DNA of 64,000 nt from Streptomyces sp. SCSIO 30461 (GTDB lineage Bacteria > Actinomycetota > Actinomycetes > Streptomycetales > Streptomycetaceae), in NCBI RefSeq assembly GCF_037023745.1, contig NZ_CP146101.1, positions 806,001 to 870,000 on the forward strand, in the 5' to 3' direction. The notes below the pieces were generated by a model. It did not search any database. It was not told the DNA's origin and saw only the letters and a list, made by a program, of their open reading frames with translations. This document shows positions 50,084 to 60,500 of the stretch, one piece after another. The position numbers and the translations under genes are program-made. Each line of letters opens with the position of its first letter. Within the stretch, counting starts at the first letter, position 1.

Positions 50084-51865
50084 GTGACCACTGCCGAGCC
50101 GACAGCGGCGCCGTCGGAGTATGCCGACGGCCGCTCCTGGCGTCTGCTCGCGCACCCGGTGGTGGCGGCGACCCTCAGCGCCTTCGTGCTGCACGTCGTG
50201 TGGTTCCTCGTCTTCGCGAACAGCGGCGGGGACCTCGCGGCCCAGGATGCCTGGGCCGAGTTCGTGGGCAGGCACCCCGACTCCGCGTACAACCTCGCCT
50301 GGTACGGCGGAATGCACCCGGTGTCCTACAGCGTGGTGTCCCCCTATCTGATGTCCGCCCTCGGCGTGCGCACCACGATGATGGTCGCCGGGACACTGTC
50401 GGCGACCCTGACCGCGCTGATCCTCATCCGTGTGCGTGCCGTCCGCAATCCGCTGCCCTGCGCGCTCGCCGCCGTCTTCGCCTTCCTGTGTAACGCGTTG
50501 TCCGGGCGGGTCACCTTCGGCCTGGGCACGCTGTTCGCGCTCTGCGCCGTCGCCGTGGTGTTCGGCCGGCCCTGCCGCCGTCGCCGGAACCGCTGGGCCA
50601 AAGCCGTGGCCGCCGCATCACTCGCGGGGCTGGCGACCGCGTCGAGTCCGGTCGCCGGGCTGTTCCTCGGGGTGGTCGCCGCCGCGCTGTTCCTCAACAA
50701 GCGGCGCCCCGCCGCGTACGCACTGGGTCTGGCCCCGGTGGCGGTGGTGGGTCTCTCGGCGTGGCTGTTCCCCTTCTCGGGCACCCAGCCGATGTCGGTG
50801 GCGTCGGCTTCGCTGCCGTTCCTCTTCGGGGTACTGGTCGCACTGCTCGTACCGAAGCAGTGGCGTACGGTCCGCACCGCGGCCGCGGTGTATGCGGCGG
50901 GCACGCTCCTCACCTTCCTGGTCGACTCCCAGGTCGGTTCGAACGTCTCGCGGTTCGCGATGCTGTTCGCCGGGGTGGTGCTGCTCGCCGCGCTGCCGTA
51001 CGCGCACGACCGGGGTGGTCGAACAGGTGGTCGGCGCGGCCGCAAGTGGTACGCGGTGCTGCTGGTCTTCGCCGGGTTCAACGCCTGGATCGCCACCAAC
51101 AGCGTCGTGGACATCGTGCGCACCGCCCCGGACGCCTCGTGGGCGCGTGAACTCGCCCCGCTGGTCAACCAGCTCCAGCAAGCCGGCGCTGACAAGGGGC
51201 GGGTCGAGGTGGTCCCGGCCAGGAGCCACCGGGAGGCGTCGGCGCTCGCGCCGTACGTCAACCTCGCCCGCGGCTGGAACCGCCAGGCCGACATGGAGCG
51301 CAACCCGCTCTTCTACGACGACACGCTTGACGCCGACAACTACCGCGCGTGGCTGGACCGCTGGGCGGTGCGTTTCGTCGTGCTGCCCAAGGACGCCCCC
51401 GATGCCGGCGGCAGCCAGGAGGCGGAGCTGGTCCAGCGCGGGCAGCCCTACCTCCGGCCGGTCTGGTCCGACGCGAACTGGCAGCTCTTCGCGGTGCGGG
51501 AGCCGAAGCCGCTGGCCGACCCACCGGCGACGGTGGACCGGGCGGCGGCGGGTGAACTGACGCTACGCGTCCGATCGGCGGGCCGGGTGCTGATCCGGGT
51601 CCCCTACTCGCCCTGGCTCGGCCTGGTCGACGCGCAAGGCCGCGGCGTCGAGCAGCCACGGCAGACGGGGGCGGAGGGGCCGGGGGCGCGTGTCTTCGTG
51701 AACGTGGCGGGCTGCCTGGCACCGGCGGAGGAGGACGCGGAGGGCGACGAGTGGACCGAACTCATCGCCCCCCGGCCCGGTGTGTACCGGCTCGCCGCCC
51801 CGTATCAGGTGCCGCGCGGGACGCCGTGTCCCGAAGAGCTGACGCCCTGGCGCGACGCCGAATAG
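50084..51865 (+). CDS. Polytopic membrane protein, GT-C/MFS-like, unknown function
   Basis: A 593-residue protein. About ten membrane helices occupy residues 25-330 (for example VVAATLSAFVLHVVWFLVFA, AGTLSATLTALILIRV, FGVLVALLVP), followed by an extracytoplasmic domain of about 250 residues. The loop QDAWAEFVGRHPDSAYNLAWYGG between the first helices is Asp/Glu-bearing, as in GT-C glycosyltransferases, but no clear D-x-D motif or named family can be assigned. GTG at 50084 has GGGAG upstream. It is 103 bp after the carboxypeptidase gene and co-directional, so a role in cell-envelope assembly is possible. Confidence 0.75.
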   Translation: MTTAEPTAAPSEYADGRSWRLLAHPVVAATLSAFVLHVVWFLVFANSGGDLAAQDAWAEFVGRHPDSAYNLAWYGGMHPVSYSVVSPYLMSALGVRTTMMVAGTLSATLTALILIRVRAVRNPLPCALAAVFAFLCNALSGRVTFGLGTLFALCAVAVVFGRPCRRRRNRWAKAVAAASLAGLATASSPVAGLFLGVVAAALFLNKRRPAAYALGLAPVAVVGLSAWLFPFSGTQPMSVASASLPFLFGVLVALLVPKQWRTVRTAAAVYAAGTLLTFLVDSQVGSNVSRFAMLFAGVVLLAALPYAHDRGGRTGGRRGRKWYAVLLVFAGFNAWIATNSVVDIVRTAPDASWARELAPLVNQLQQAGADKGRVEVVPARSHREASALAPYVNLARGWNRQADMERNPLFYDDTLDADNYRAWLDRWAVRFVVLPKDAPDAGGSQEAELVQRGQPYLRPVWSDANWQLFAVREPKPLADPPATVDRAAAGELTLRVRSAGRVLIRVPYSPWLGLVDAQGRGVEQPRQTGAEGPGARVFVNVAGCLAPAEEDAEGDEWTELIAPRPGVYRLAAPYQVPRGTPCPEELTPWRDAE

Positions 51866-51996
51866 GCCCCGAGCCGGCACGAACAGGCGCGAGCGAGCAG
51901 GAACAGGCCCGGACGGAGGCAGAACCCGGCGGACCGGACCTGGTCCTGGCGCCCGGGACAGGACCCGAACCCGAACGGGTCCACGGGCCCTCGGGG

Positions 51997-52890
51997 TCAG
52001 CGCCGCCGGGAGCTCACGGGGAAGGCGATGTCGCACACCTCGTCCGTGGGCGAAGCCGCGTCCCAGTCCTCTGCGAAGTACACCTCGCGGCAGGGCCCGG
52101 CGACGGTCAGGCCTTCGCGCGCGATGTGGTCCTCGACCGCGTCGAAGGCGGAGAGGATCTGCGGGTGCGCGACCTGTGCCTTGGTGATCCGGGTGTAGGC
52201 GAGCCGCTGTGCGGGCTCCACCCGCACCGCCACGCCGCCGCGGCTGTTCGCCGCCATCCACTTCTCAGCCGCTCGCGCGTCGGCGACCGGAACACAGGCC
52301 TCCGCCGGGCCGTCGCTGTCAGGGGTCACCTCGGCGTGGTAGACCACGAACGGAATCCCCGCGACGCCGCCGCACTCCGCCGCCGCCCGGATCAGCCGAT
52401 CGACGGCCGCCGGGATCCAGCGCGGGAGTTCGTCGGCGACCAGATGCCTGCGTTCGGCGAGCACGGTCTGCTCCGGTATGTCACATGTCTTGATCTCGAA
52501 CATCGTGGGCCTCCTGCCCGATAGCCGGTCACGGAGGTGGGCCGCGAGAGCGGCCTGCCGGGCCCTGCGCGCGTCGACTTCCGCCCAGTGATCGGCCACC
52601 GCCTGCGCGGCGTCGGTCCCGGGCAGTCCGACCACGTCGCCGATCAACGCGAGCGGCATGTCGAGTTGCCGCAGCAGGGCGACAAGCCGGGCGCGCTCCA
52701 CCTGGTCGGCGCGGTACCAGCGGTAGCCGGTGGCCTCGTCCACCCGGGCGGGGTCGAGCAGCCCGAGGCGGTCGTAGAGACGCAGCGCCTTGGGCGACAG
52801 CCGGGCGCGGTGCGCGAAGGCACCGATCGTCAGCAGTGGCTCGCCGTCCGGGGGGTTGTCCGGGGCGTGATTCAGGTCGTCGTCGTGCAC
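51997..52890 (-). CDS. MerR-family regulator with GyrI-like effector domain
   Basis: A 297-residue regulator. The MerR winged helix is LLTIGAFAHRARLSPKALRL, then YDRLGLLDPARVDEATGYRWY, followed by a dimerisation coiled coil and a GyrI/BmrR-like domain that binds hydrophobic cations (from FEIKTCDIPEQTVLAERRHL). Such proteins activate drug-efflux genes by twisting a 19-bp spacer promoter. GTG at 52890 is preferred over ATG at 52899 because GGAGG lies 9 nt before the GTG and abuts the ATG. No efflux gene is adjacent, so the target is elsewhere. Confidence 0.87.
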   Translation of the reverse strand: MHDDDLNHAPDNPPDGEPLLTIGAFAHRARLSPKALRLYDRLGLLDPARVDEATGYRWYRADQVERARLVALLRQLDMPLALIGDVVGLPGTDAAQAVADHWAEVDARRARQAALAAHLRDRLSGRRPTMFEIKTCDIPEQTVLAERRHLVADELPRWIPAAVDRLIRAAAECGGVAGIPFVVYHAEVTPDSDGPAEACVPVADARAAEKWMAANSRGGVAVRVEPAQRLAYTRITKAQVAHPQILSAFDAVEDHIAREGLTVAGPCREVYFAEDWDAASPTDEVCDIAFPVSSRRR

Positions 52891-53113
52891 GGTCCTCATC
52901 CTCCGTCACCGGGCGGCGCGTCCCCTCGGTTGTGTGCACCGTGTCCGCCCGGTGCGAGCACAGTGGTCCCTGCCCCAGGGGCAAGGTCGAACACTCCGCT
53001 GCCAGATCAATCATCTACCGCCTGTGACCATGTGTTTTCCCCGAGTACGGGGTCGTTCGAGCTGGGATGATTTGTCCGCCGCGGTACGTCCGGTTCATGC
53101 ATAGTGAGCTCCC

Positions 53114-54142
53114 ATGGCGTGCGAGAGATGTGGCAGCGACCGGTATGGAGCGCTGCCGGGTACGACGTGTCCCGAGTGCGGTTTCGGGGTGGCGCTGAGC
53201 GGCGACGACGACAACGGCTGTGGCCACCGTGACCACCGTGACGGCCATGACGGCCATGACGAGGGCAGCGGTGAGGGTGGTGGCGAGGGCACCGACCCCG
53301 GCCCTGACCTCGACCGGGAATGGGCGCGTTGGGCCGGCGCCGTGGAGAGTGGCGGTCCCGGCGACCACGACGCCGAGCGTGGGGTGGGCGGGGACACCGC
53401 GGCGCCGCTGCCGGCGAATCGCCTCCGCAAGGGATTGCTCGCCGCGGCTGCCGTGGCGCTCGTCGGCTGCCTGGTGACGTCGGCGGTCCTGCTCACAGGA
53501 TCATATGACGACAGCGAGGGCGGCAAAGGCGGCGCGGGTGCGCAGGCCAGTGAGGACGACATCGCGGACCGCGGCCTCCCGACCCGCCTCGGCCCCACGG
53601 CGCTCCCCGATCCGTCCGGTACCGCCGACGGCTTCGCGCAATGGGCGGGGCCGGGTTGCACCACCGGCGCCTACCGCGAGATCGGGCGCTTCGAGAACGG
53701 CACTGCCGCCTGGTACACCGTGGGGTCCGGAGGTCAGGACGACGACTCCTGTGACGGACGCTTCTCGTCCGTGCCCATGTCCGGCAGCGAGACTCGGGAC
53801 GCGACCTCGTCAGCGGTGTGGAGTTGGAGGCTCGACCGGGAGTACACGCGCTGCTCGCTCGCGGTGTACGTGCCCGGCACCAGTCGTGCCACGGAAGTCG
53901 CCGGCGACCCGACGTTCTACCGCGTGCTCGCCGATCCCGATGACACCGGCTCCGGCTACACCGGCTTCGGCGTGCGCCAGACCGCCCACCGCGGCAGCCT
54001 GGTGCCCGTCGGCAGCTACGAGGTGAAGGGCGGCACCGAATTCGCCGTGCAACTCATCGACCGCGGAAGGGACTGGGGCGAGGCGGCCAAGGTGGGGGCG
54101 CATCACGCGGCGGCACAGATGAAACTGACGTGCAAGCCGTGA
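53114..54142 (+). CDS. Zinc-ribbon membrane protein, unknown function
   Basis: A 342-residue protein. It begins with a zinc ribbon (CERC and CPEC, residues 3-23), continues with a His/Asp-rich linker (GHRDHRDGHDGHDEG) that may also bind metal, has one transmembrane helix (LLAAAAVALVGCLVTSAVLL, about 107-126) and ends in an extracellular domain with four Cys. No family name can be given for the outer domain. The topology, a cytoplasmic zinc ribbon before a single helix, is frequent in Streptomyces. A hairpin terminator follows. Confidence 0.7.
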   Translation: MACERCGSDRYGALPGTTCPECGFGVALSGDDDNGCGHRDHRDGHDGHDEGSGEGGGEGTDPGPDLDREWARWAGAVESGGPGDHDAERGVGGDTAAPLPANRLRKGLLAAAAVALVGCLVTSAVLLTGSYDDSEGGKGGAGAQASEDDIADRGLPTRLGPTALPDPSGTADGFAQWAGPGCTTGAYREIGRFENGTAAWYTVGSGGQDDDSCDGRFSSVPMSGSETRDATSSAVWSWRLDREYTRCSLAVYVPGTSRATEVAGDPTFYRVLADPDDTGSGYTGFGVRQTAHRGSLVPVGSYEVKGGTEFAVQLIDRGRDWGEAAKVGAHHAAAQMKLTCKP

Positions 54143-54187
54143 ACAGCTCCGGAAGGACCCGGTGATCACCGAGGCCTTGTACGGCGT

Positions 54188-54220
54188 CGGAGCCACCGGA
54201 GGAAGACTCCGGCGGCTCCG
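54188..54220. terminator. Terminator between convergent genes
   Basis: CGGAGCC (54188-54194) and GGCTCCG (54214-54220), continued after one mismatch by CCGGA/TCCGG, form an interrupted 12-bp stem with a 7-nt loop, 46 bp past the zinc-ribbon gene. Confidence 0.65.
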
Positions 54221-54262
54221 CGGTGCACCACTTCGTCGCACACGGGCCACGGGACGGAACGG

Positions 54263-55792
54263 CTAGCGCACCGCCCGCTCCGACACCGAGGGTGCGGTGG
54301 GAGCGGTGTGCTTCGGATGGTCAGGATTCAGGAACCACCGCTTGGCCGAGGTGAACCACCAGGTGCCGGAGAAGAGGAGCACCACACCGACCGCGACGGG
54401 CGCGTAGTTGAAGGTCTCTCCCGTCACCGGTGCGACCTGGGGCAGCATGAACAGCACCGTGATGACGCCGACCCAGACAACCGCGATCACACCGACGGGC
54501 TTGGACCAGCGGCCCAGGTGCCATGGACCGCGGTGGAACGAGTCCCCCTGGCGCAGGCGCAGCAGCGTCGGGATGACGTAGGCGATGTAGAGGCCGATCG
54601 TCGCGATGGACGTGACGGCGGCGTACGCGGTGACGTTGACCAGGTAGGGCAGGCCCAGGACGAAGGCGCCGCCGGCGGCGAGCCAGACCGCGTTGGTGGG
54701 AGTGCGCGTCCCCGGGTGGAGCTTGTGCCAGACATACGAGAACGGCAGCGCGCCGTCACGCGAGAAGGCGTAGATCATCCGGCTGTTGGCGGTCACCGAT
54801 GCCATACCGCAGAACAACTGCGCACCGATCACGACCAGCAGCATCAGCTTGCCGGTGGTCGCGCCGAGAGCGTCCAGGAAGATCTGGGCCGGGGGCGCGC
54901 CGGTCTCGGAGTCGAGGGCGCCGCTGTACGACTGGATGGCGAAGGTCAGCCCGAACAGCAGGACCAGTCCGGCCGCCCAGGACACGAGGATGGAGCGCAC
55001 GATCCCCTTCGGCCCTTCGACGGACGCGTTCCTCGTCTCCTCCGTCATATGGGCGGAGGCGTCGTAACCGGTGAAGGTGTACTGGGCCATCAGCAGACCG
55101 ATCAGGGCGACGTACACGGCCGAACCCCACCCGGTGTTGTTGACGAACTCGGTGAACACGTAGGTGGGGGACTGATGGCGGTCCGGGATGAACAGCAGCG
55201 CACCGACGATCACGACCACACCGATCAGATGCCACCAGACGCTCACCGTGTTGAAGAAGCCCACGATCCGCACCCGGAACGTGTTCACGAGGGCATGCAG
55301 CACGAGGATGATGCCGAAGAGCAGGATGGTGTGCGGTGGCGTCGCGGCGTAGCCGAACTGGAGGTTCAGATACGCGTTCAGGAACGACGCGGCGCCGAAG
55401 TCGATGCCCGCGGTGACGGCCACCTGCCCCAGGGTGTTGAACCAGCCCGTGAACCAGGCCCACGCCGGGGCCGACTTCCGGGGGGCGAGCTTGTGGGCCC
55501 AGAAGTAGAGCCCGGCGCTGGTCGGGTAGCTGGAGCAGACCTCGGCCATGGCCAGCCCGACGAACAGGGTCATCAGTCCGACGATGACCCAGCCCCACAT
55601 GATCAGCGCCGGTCCGCCGGTGTTCATCCCGAAGCCGTACATGGTCAGACAGCCGGACAGGATGCTGATGATGGTGAACGAGACCGCGAAGTTCTGCCGC
55701 CCGGACATCGAGCGGTCCAGGGTCTGGGTGATGCCGAGTTCCGCGAGGCGTTCTTCTTCCGAAGGTGTGACGCTCGGTATGTCCAAGGGCAT
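54263..55792 (-). CDS. APC-family amino-acid permease
   Basis: A 509-residue transporter with about 12 membrane helices. The first helix region FAVSFTIISILSGCLTMYGFGMNTGGP carries the unwound G-x-G-type substrate motif of APC permeases, and the consensus segments AEVCSSYPTSAGLYFWAHKLAP and FTGYDASAHMTEETRNAS are typical of the GABA/choline/amino-acid permease group. It probably imports an amino acid or amine. ATG at 55792 is chosen because AAAGAGG lies 8 nt upstream; the upstream ATG at 55810 has no ribosome site. It ends near a hairpin shared with the convergent gene. Confidence 0.9.
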   Translation of the reverse strand: MPLDIPSVTPSEEERLAELGITQTLDRSMSGRQNFAVSFTIISILSGCLTMYGFGMNTGGPALIMWGWVIVGLMTLFVGLAMAEVCSSYPTSAGLYFWAHKLAPRKSAPAWAWFTGWFNTLGQVAVTAGIDFGAASFLNAYLNLQFGYAATPPHTILLFGIILVLHALVNTFRVRIVGFFNTVSVWWHLIGVVVIVGALLFIPDRHQSPTYVFTEFVNNTGWGSAVYVALIGLLMAQYTFTGYDASAHMTEETRNASVEGPKGIVRSILVSWAAGLVLLFGLTFAIQSYSGALDSETGAPPAQIFLDALGATTGKLMLLVVIGAQLFCGMASVTANSRMIYAFSRDGALPFSYVWHKLHPGTRTPTNAVWLAAGGAFVLGLPYLVNVTAYAAVTSIATIGLYIAYVIPTLLRLRQGDSFHRGPWHLGRWSKPVGVIAVVWVGVITVLFMLPQVAPVTGETFNYAPVAVGVVLLFSGTWWFTSAKRWFLNPDHPKHTAPTAPSVSERAVR

Positions 55793-55943
55793 TCGAATGA
55801 CCTCTTTCATCGAGGTGAGCGGTGGGGGGATGGGGCAGGCGGGACGCACGAAGCGGGTGTGACGGGTCGAACCGGGGCGAGTGGAAATGCCGGTACCGGG
55901 GAAGAGCGAGCCCGGGTCGGACCGGCCCGGGCCCGGTCGTCGA

Positions 55944-56891
55944 CTACGGCGCCGCGGCTTCCGCCGCCCAGGCGCGGTGACGGTTGAAGAGCATGACGGC
56001 GTCCCCGCAGTAGCTCCAGGGCACGTCGGTGGCGTACGGCCCGATGGCGGCGAAGACCTGGGCCGCCTCCTGGTGCCGGCTCGCGAACGACAAAGCGTGT
56101 GCGAGGTAGTTGGCGTCCTCGTGGAACGCGGCGTGCGGACGGTGCGGGTCCCGGCGGACCCACCAGTTCTCCCAGGCGTGCCAGGTCGACGGGTTGTCCG
56201 TCCAGGGGTGGACGGCGAGCCTGTAGCGGTTGTCGTCCGCTTCCAGCCGCTGACGGTGCGACTCCGCGAGCGCGACCAGTGGCAGGATGTGCAATGGCAG
56301 TCCGGAAGGCGCCTTGGTGCACTCCTCCTGCGCCCAGTGGAACATGTCGCCCCCACTGCCGTGCCAGGACGGGAACAGATAGGTGAGGAGCTCGTGGTGC
56401 GCCTCCCGGTTCCACGGGTCGCGCTGCTTCACCTGCGTCCACAACTGTCCCACGGTCACGCGCCATTCGCGGTCCCTTGGCGGCGAGTGGAATCGCGCCA
56501 GCGCCATCATGACGACATACGGCGCGGGGTCGTCCGGTATCGCCGATGACGCGGCGTCGCAGGTGGCCCACGCCTCCTCCAGGGCGTCGCCCCGTCCACG
56601 GCCCCGGCCGTCGGCCATGGACCGCAGCGCCCGTACGTTGGCGAGCAGAGCGAGGGCGTGCCCGGATCGCGGCTCCGCCTGGGCCCAGGTGTCCGCGAAC
56701 GTCAGCCGGGCACCTGCCCGGGCGAGCACCTGGAGACGGAAGATCCGCCGGTCCCAGTCCGCGCCGGTGGAGTTCAGCAGCTCCCGGGCGCCCTCCCAGC
56801 GCCCCATCGTCGCGTCCTCCACCACGGCCCGCAGCCGGGTGTCGTCGCGGGCCGGATGCCGGTCGAGAGCCGAGCTTTTGCGACCACTCAT
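55944..56891 (-). CDS. TPR-like helical protein, unknown function
   Basis: A 315-residue soluble protein built of helix pairs resembling degenerate tetratricopeptide repeats (for example ALALLANVRALRSMADGRG, then LEEAWATCDAASSAIPDDP and HEDANYLAHALSFASRHQEAA). It contains many Trp and His residues in the second half (AWENWWVRRDPHRPH). No signal peptide is seen. I do not recognise the family beyond conserved Streptomyces hypotheticals. It lies 151 bp upstream of the permease gene on the same strand; a functional link is not evident. Confidence 0.7.
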   Translation of the reverse strand: MSGRKSSALDRHPARDDTRLRAVVEDATMGRWEGARELLNSTGADWDRRIFRLQVLARAGARLTFADTWAQAEPRSGHALALLANVRALRSMADGRGRGRGDALEEAWATCDAASSAIPDDPAPYVVMMALARFHSPPRDREWRVTVGQLWTQVKQRDPWNREAHHELLTYLFPSWHGSGGDMFHWAQEECTKAPSGLPLHILPLVALAESHRQRLEADDNRYRLAVHPWTDNPSTWHAWENWWVRRDPHRPHAAFHEDANYLAHALSFASRHQEAAQVFAAIGPYATDVPWSYCGDAVMLFNRHRAWAAEAAAP

Positions 56892-57514
56892 GACGGCACC
56901 GGGGAGAATGCGGCCGGTATGTCAGCGGTGGATGTACCCGCCGTGGGGCTCAGGGGTTGTGCCAGCCGTACAGATAAGGCCGAGGACACCTTGACTCCGT
57001 GGATGAACTGATCGACACCAACGACATGTGCAGCCTTGCGAAACCACTCGTGAACACACTTGCGGGCCCGCGGCTAACGGAGCGTGTCGCGGGGGTCACC
57101 AGACTGATGGAAAATCTCTTGGTTCACACCTGCCACAGGTGAATCGCCAGAGTGATGTTGGTTACATCTACCCTCGTCGGGCTTCGCCAGGACGGGGCCG
57201 CGCGCTGCCGCTCACGTGATTGCACGGTCAACCATCCTTTGCCGACGCGACGGAGAGGCCCCACACCGCGACAGGAACGGTGCCCACATCGGTGCCGGGG
57301 TTGGCGGTGACGCCCTGGCGGGACGGGCTGCCGGTGACCGTGCTCGCGCCCGACGGGAGTGCGGCGCCGTCCAGAGAGTGTCGAGCGTGGCCCGGTTCGA
57401 CGATCAAAGCTACAGATGTCATGTCGGCTCGGCTGCGGTTCACCACCGCCAAATGGCGGGCGGTGGTGAACCGGTGGCGGCCGTTGTCCACGTGGCCGTT
57501 CCGGGCGGCTTTTT
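56892..57514. other. Intergenic region with a strong hairpin
   Basis: No gene is supported; short open frames at 57216-57533 show no family features. A perfect 15-bp stem (57436-57450 with 57459-57473, CGGTTCACCACCGCC and its complement, 8-nt loop) lies just past the end of the DNRLRE/FG-GAP gene and probably terminates it. A TTTTTT run at 57510-57515 directly follows that gene's stop on the plus strand. Confidence 0.55.
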
Positions 57515-60500
57515 TCAGCTGATGGATTGGTAGTCGCCGAGTCCCGTGGTGGCGGTGGTCCAGGGTTTGCTGCCGCTGGTGGTGTAGTCGCCGTAGAAGC
57601 GCACGGTGCCGGTCGTGTCGGTGGCCCAGAGGTCGAATTTGCCGTTGTTGTTGGCGTCGGGGGCTGCGGTGAGCAGGGGCAGGGTGTTCCAGCCGGAGCC
57701 GATCTGGATGCGGTGGTCGGGGGTGACCTGGTCGGGGCCGTTGGGGCCGTCGGGGTCGATGCTGTCGTAGAGGAACAGGCCGCCGGCGTCGAAGCGGGCG
57801 ACGAGGTCGATGTGGCCGTCGTCGGTGAAGTCGCCGGGCGCGGCCAGAGTGATCTTGTCCAGAGTGCCGCCGGACTGGGAGCTCATGCTGTCGCCGGAGG
57901 CGAGAAGGACGGGGTCGCGGTAGGAGTCGAGTCGGTTGTCCGGAGCGCCGTAGTACAGCCAGAGGAACTGGCCGTCGTTGACGAGCAGGTCGGGATAGCC
58001 GGGGAGGTCGTCGGGGCCTACGGTCCCGTCGCCGTCGATGTCGAGACCGCCGTCGACGTCGCCGATGGCGAGGATCTGCTTGGCGCCGTTCTTCCAGTGG
58101 TTGTTGGTGTCGTCGTAGACGGTCAGTTCCTGGCGCTGGGTGCCGTCGTTGCAGCTGGTGCAGGCGAAGCCGAGGCCGTTGTTCGGGTGCACCCACAGCC
58201 GGTGGGCGTCGGTCGTGGTGTCGTGGCGCAGTGCGATGAGGTCTTCGTAGGCGTCGTTGGTCCAGTCTCCGCGGTGGGTGATCTTGACGTCGTTGAAGGA
58301 GAAGTCGCTGGCGGTCTTGGAGTTCTCGGCGATGGTGCCGTCTCCGGCTCCGTAGAAGCGTCGCAGGTCGCCGCCGGAGTCGATGGCCCACATGTCGGCG
58401 TAGCCGTCGCCGTTGATGTCGCCGGCCTTGTCCGGGGTGGTGGGGCCGTTGGCGTAGTACAGGTAGGTGGCGGTGTCAGAGGAATTGCCTGCCGCGTCCA
58501 AGCTCTTGACGTACAGCTGGTTGGCGCCGGCCGCCGTAGGGGTGATTTTCACGCTGGCGCTGCCGCCCTGGCTGGCCGGGGTGGTGGTGCGGCGAGTGGC
58601 ATCGGTGTCGGACCAGTACTCGTACTTGGTGACGTCGGGGACGCCGCCGTTGGTGAAGTTGAAGGTTCCCTCGGTGCGTACGGATGAGGTGTTGCTGGGC
58701 CAGCCGTCGCTGCCGTCGGGGAATTTGGTGGAGGTCACACCGGGCGGGCTGCTGGGGCGGTTGGGGTCGAACTTGAAGCGGCAGGTGCTCGCGGGAGCCC
58801 AAGGTGAGGCGTCGGTGGAGTCCAGGGTCTGGGCTCTCCAGCCGAAGACGCCGCCGGATTGGGTGAGGGCGGCTTGCAGGGTCGTCTTGGGAACCTTCAC
58901 CTTGGCGACGGTGCCGGAGGTGACGGAGACGACTTGGTTGAAGATCTCGGCGCCGCCGGCGTAGCTGTTGTTGCCCCAGAGCCGGAACTGTGCCTTGACG
59001 GTGCCGCCCTCCGCGTCTTTGACCCTGGCGGTCAGGTAGACGTCGGTGTTGCCGATGACCGGGTAGGACGACGCCATCTGGGGGCATCCGGTGCTGGGAA
59101 TGGTGTCGAGGCTGGTTGGCGGGTCGGGGATGGTGTTGTAGTCGGTGGACAGGACCGCGGTGCCGGCGTCGAACCGCTTGTAGGCGAGCTTGTCGCCTTC
59201 GCTGGCGGCACGCAGTCCGAGGGTGATGTTGTTCCACTTGTCGGACGCTGCCTGCTTGGCGCCGGCGGTGACGTCGAAGGCGAGGTTTCCCGCCGGGCAG
59301 GTGGAGCTCCAGCCCTTGGCATCGCTGACGTGGTCCAGCTTGGTCGCCCACGTCGGTTGCTTGGACCAGCTGGTGGAGGAGCTGATGGATCCTGTCAGCC
59401 AGGTCTGCACCTCACGGTGGGTGCAGGAGTAGGAGTAGCTGTTCTTGATCCGGAAGGTGGACTTGGAGATCACCTTGTTGGTGTTCCAGAGGTTGTTGGT
59501 GTCCATCCGGAAGAAGGACCGCGAGGTACCGTCGCCGGGGTTGCCGACACGGGCGTACTTGGTGGTGGTGTTGCCGTCGCCCTCGTCCCAGCCGTTGCCG
59601 TTGTAGTAGGCGGTGCCCGGCGAGCTGCTGTAGGCGATGGTCCAGGCTTCCCGGGAACCGGAGACGGCCGGGTCGATGTAGACCGGGTACTGAGTGTCGG
59701 GCCCGGCAAGGACGTCCCTGTCCGGCGTCAGGGTGAGTTGAGTGTCGGTGACATCGACGCCCATGGCTGCCTCTTGCGCACCGTATGGCGCCTCGAACTC
59801 GTGGGCAGGGGGCGGCGGAGGGGGCGTGGCCTGGCTCCTGAGGAGGCGCTGCGGTCCAGCCGTGACCTCGCTGCTCGGCGAGGCCTGGGACTTCGTGCTG
59901 TCCCACATCAGCGGGGTCGGGGCGGTGAAGACTTCCTGGCCGGCCGGGTTGACCGCGCGCAGGTTGCCGTGCTCGTCGGCGTCGACGTGGAGACCGTCGG
60001 TGGACAGAGGCAGCCTGATCTTCGAAAGGACCGGGTTCGCGGCCGCCTTGGCATTGTGGACGATCAGCAGCTGACCGAATCCGGCCGTACCCGCCTTCAG
60101 CTTCAGGTCCACATCGTCCAGCACGTCCCGGTACAGGGCGGTGTCGCCATCGATCTCGGGTGTCGGCAGCGGTTCAGGCCAGGACCAGGACATGCTGCGC
60201 CCGTCCCGCTCCACCGTGGCCAGCGGTCCTGATCCTCCGCCGGAGAACGTCACCCCTACTTCGGTGGCCTTGGCGGAGAAGCTGCCGTCGGTGTTGCGGG
60301 CCAGGCTGGTGTCGAGGCCGACCAGCTTGCCGTTCTTGCGAACCCGTTGGGCAAGTGCGTACTGCTCAGTGGTGAACGAGCCGTCCGGGTTGGCGTAGGT
60401 CTCGGCCGTCTCCGTGCGCAGGGCCGTGACTTCCACGCGTTCGCCGGTGTCCACGGCCTCCTCCGAGGCGGCGTCGGTCAGTCGCTGCACCTGGTCCGTA

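Noticed and set aside
57220..57522. 100-codon plus-strand frame in the 57 kb gap
   Set aside because: No ribosome site or family features, and it runs through the terminator hairpin of the convergent gene.
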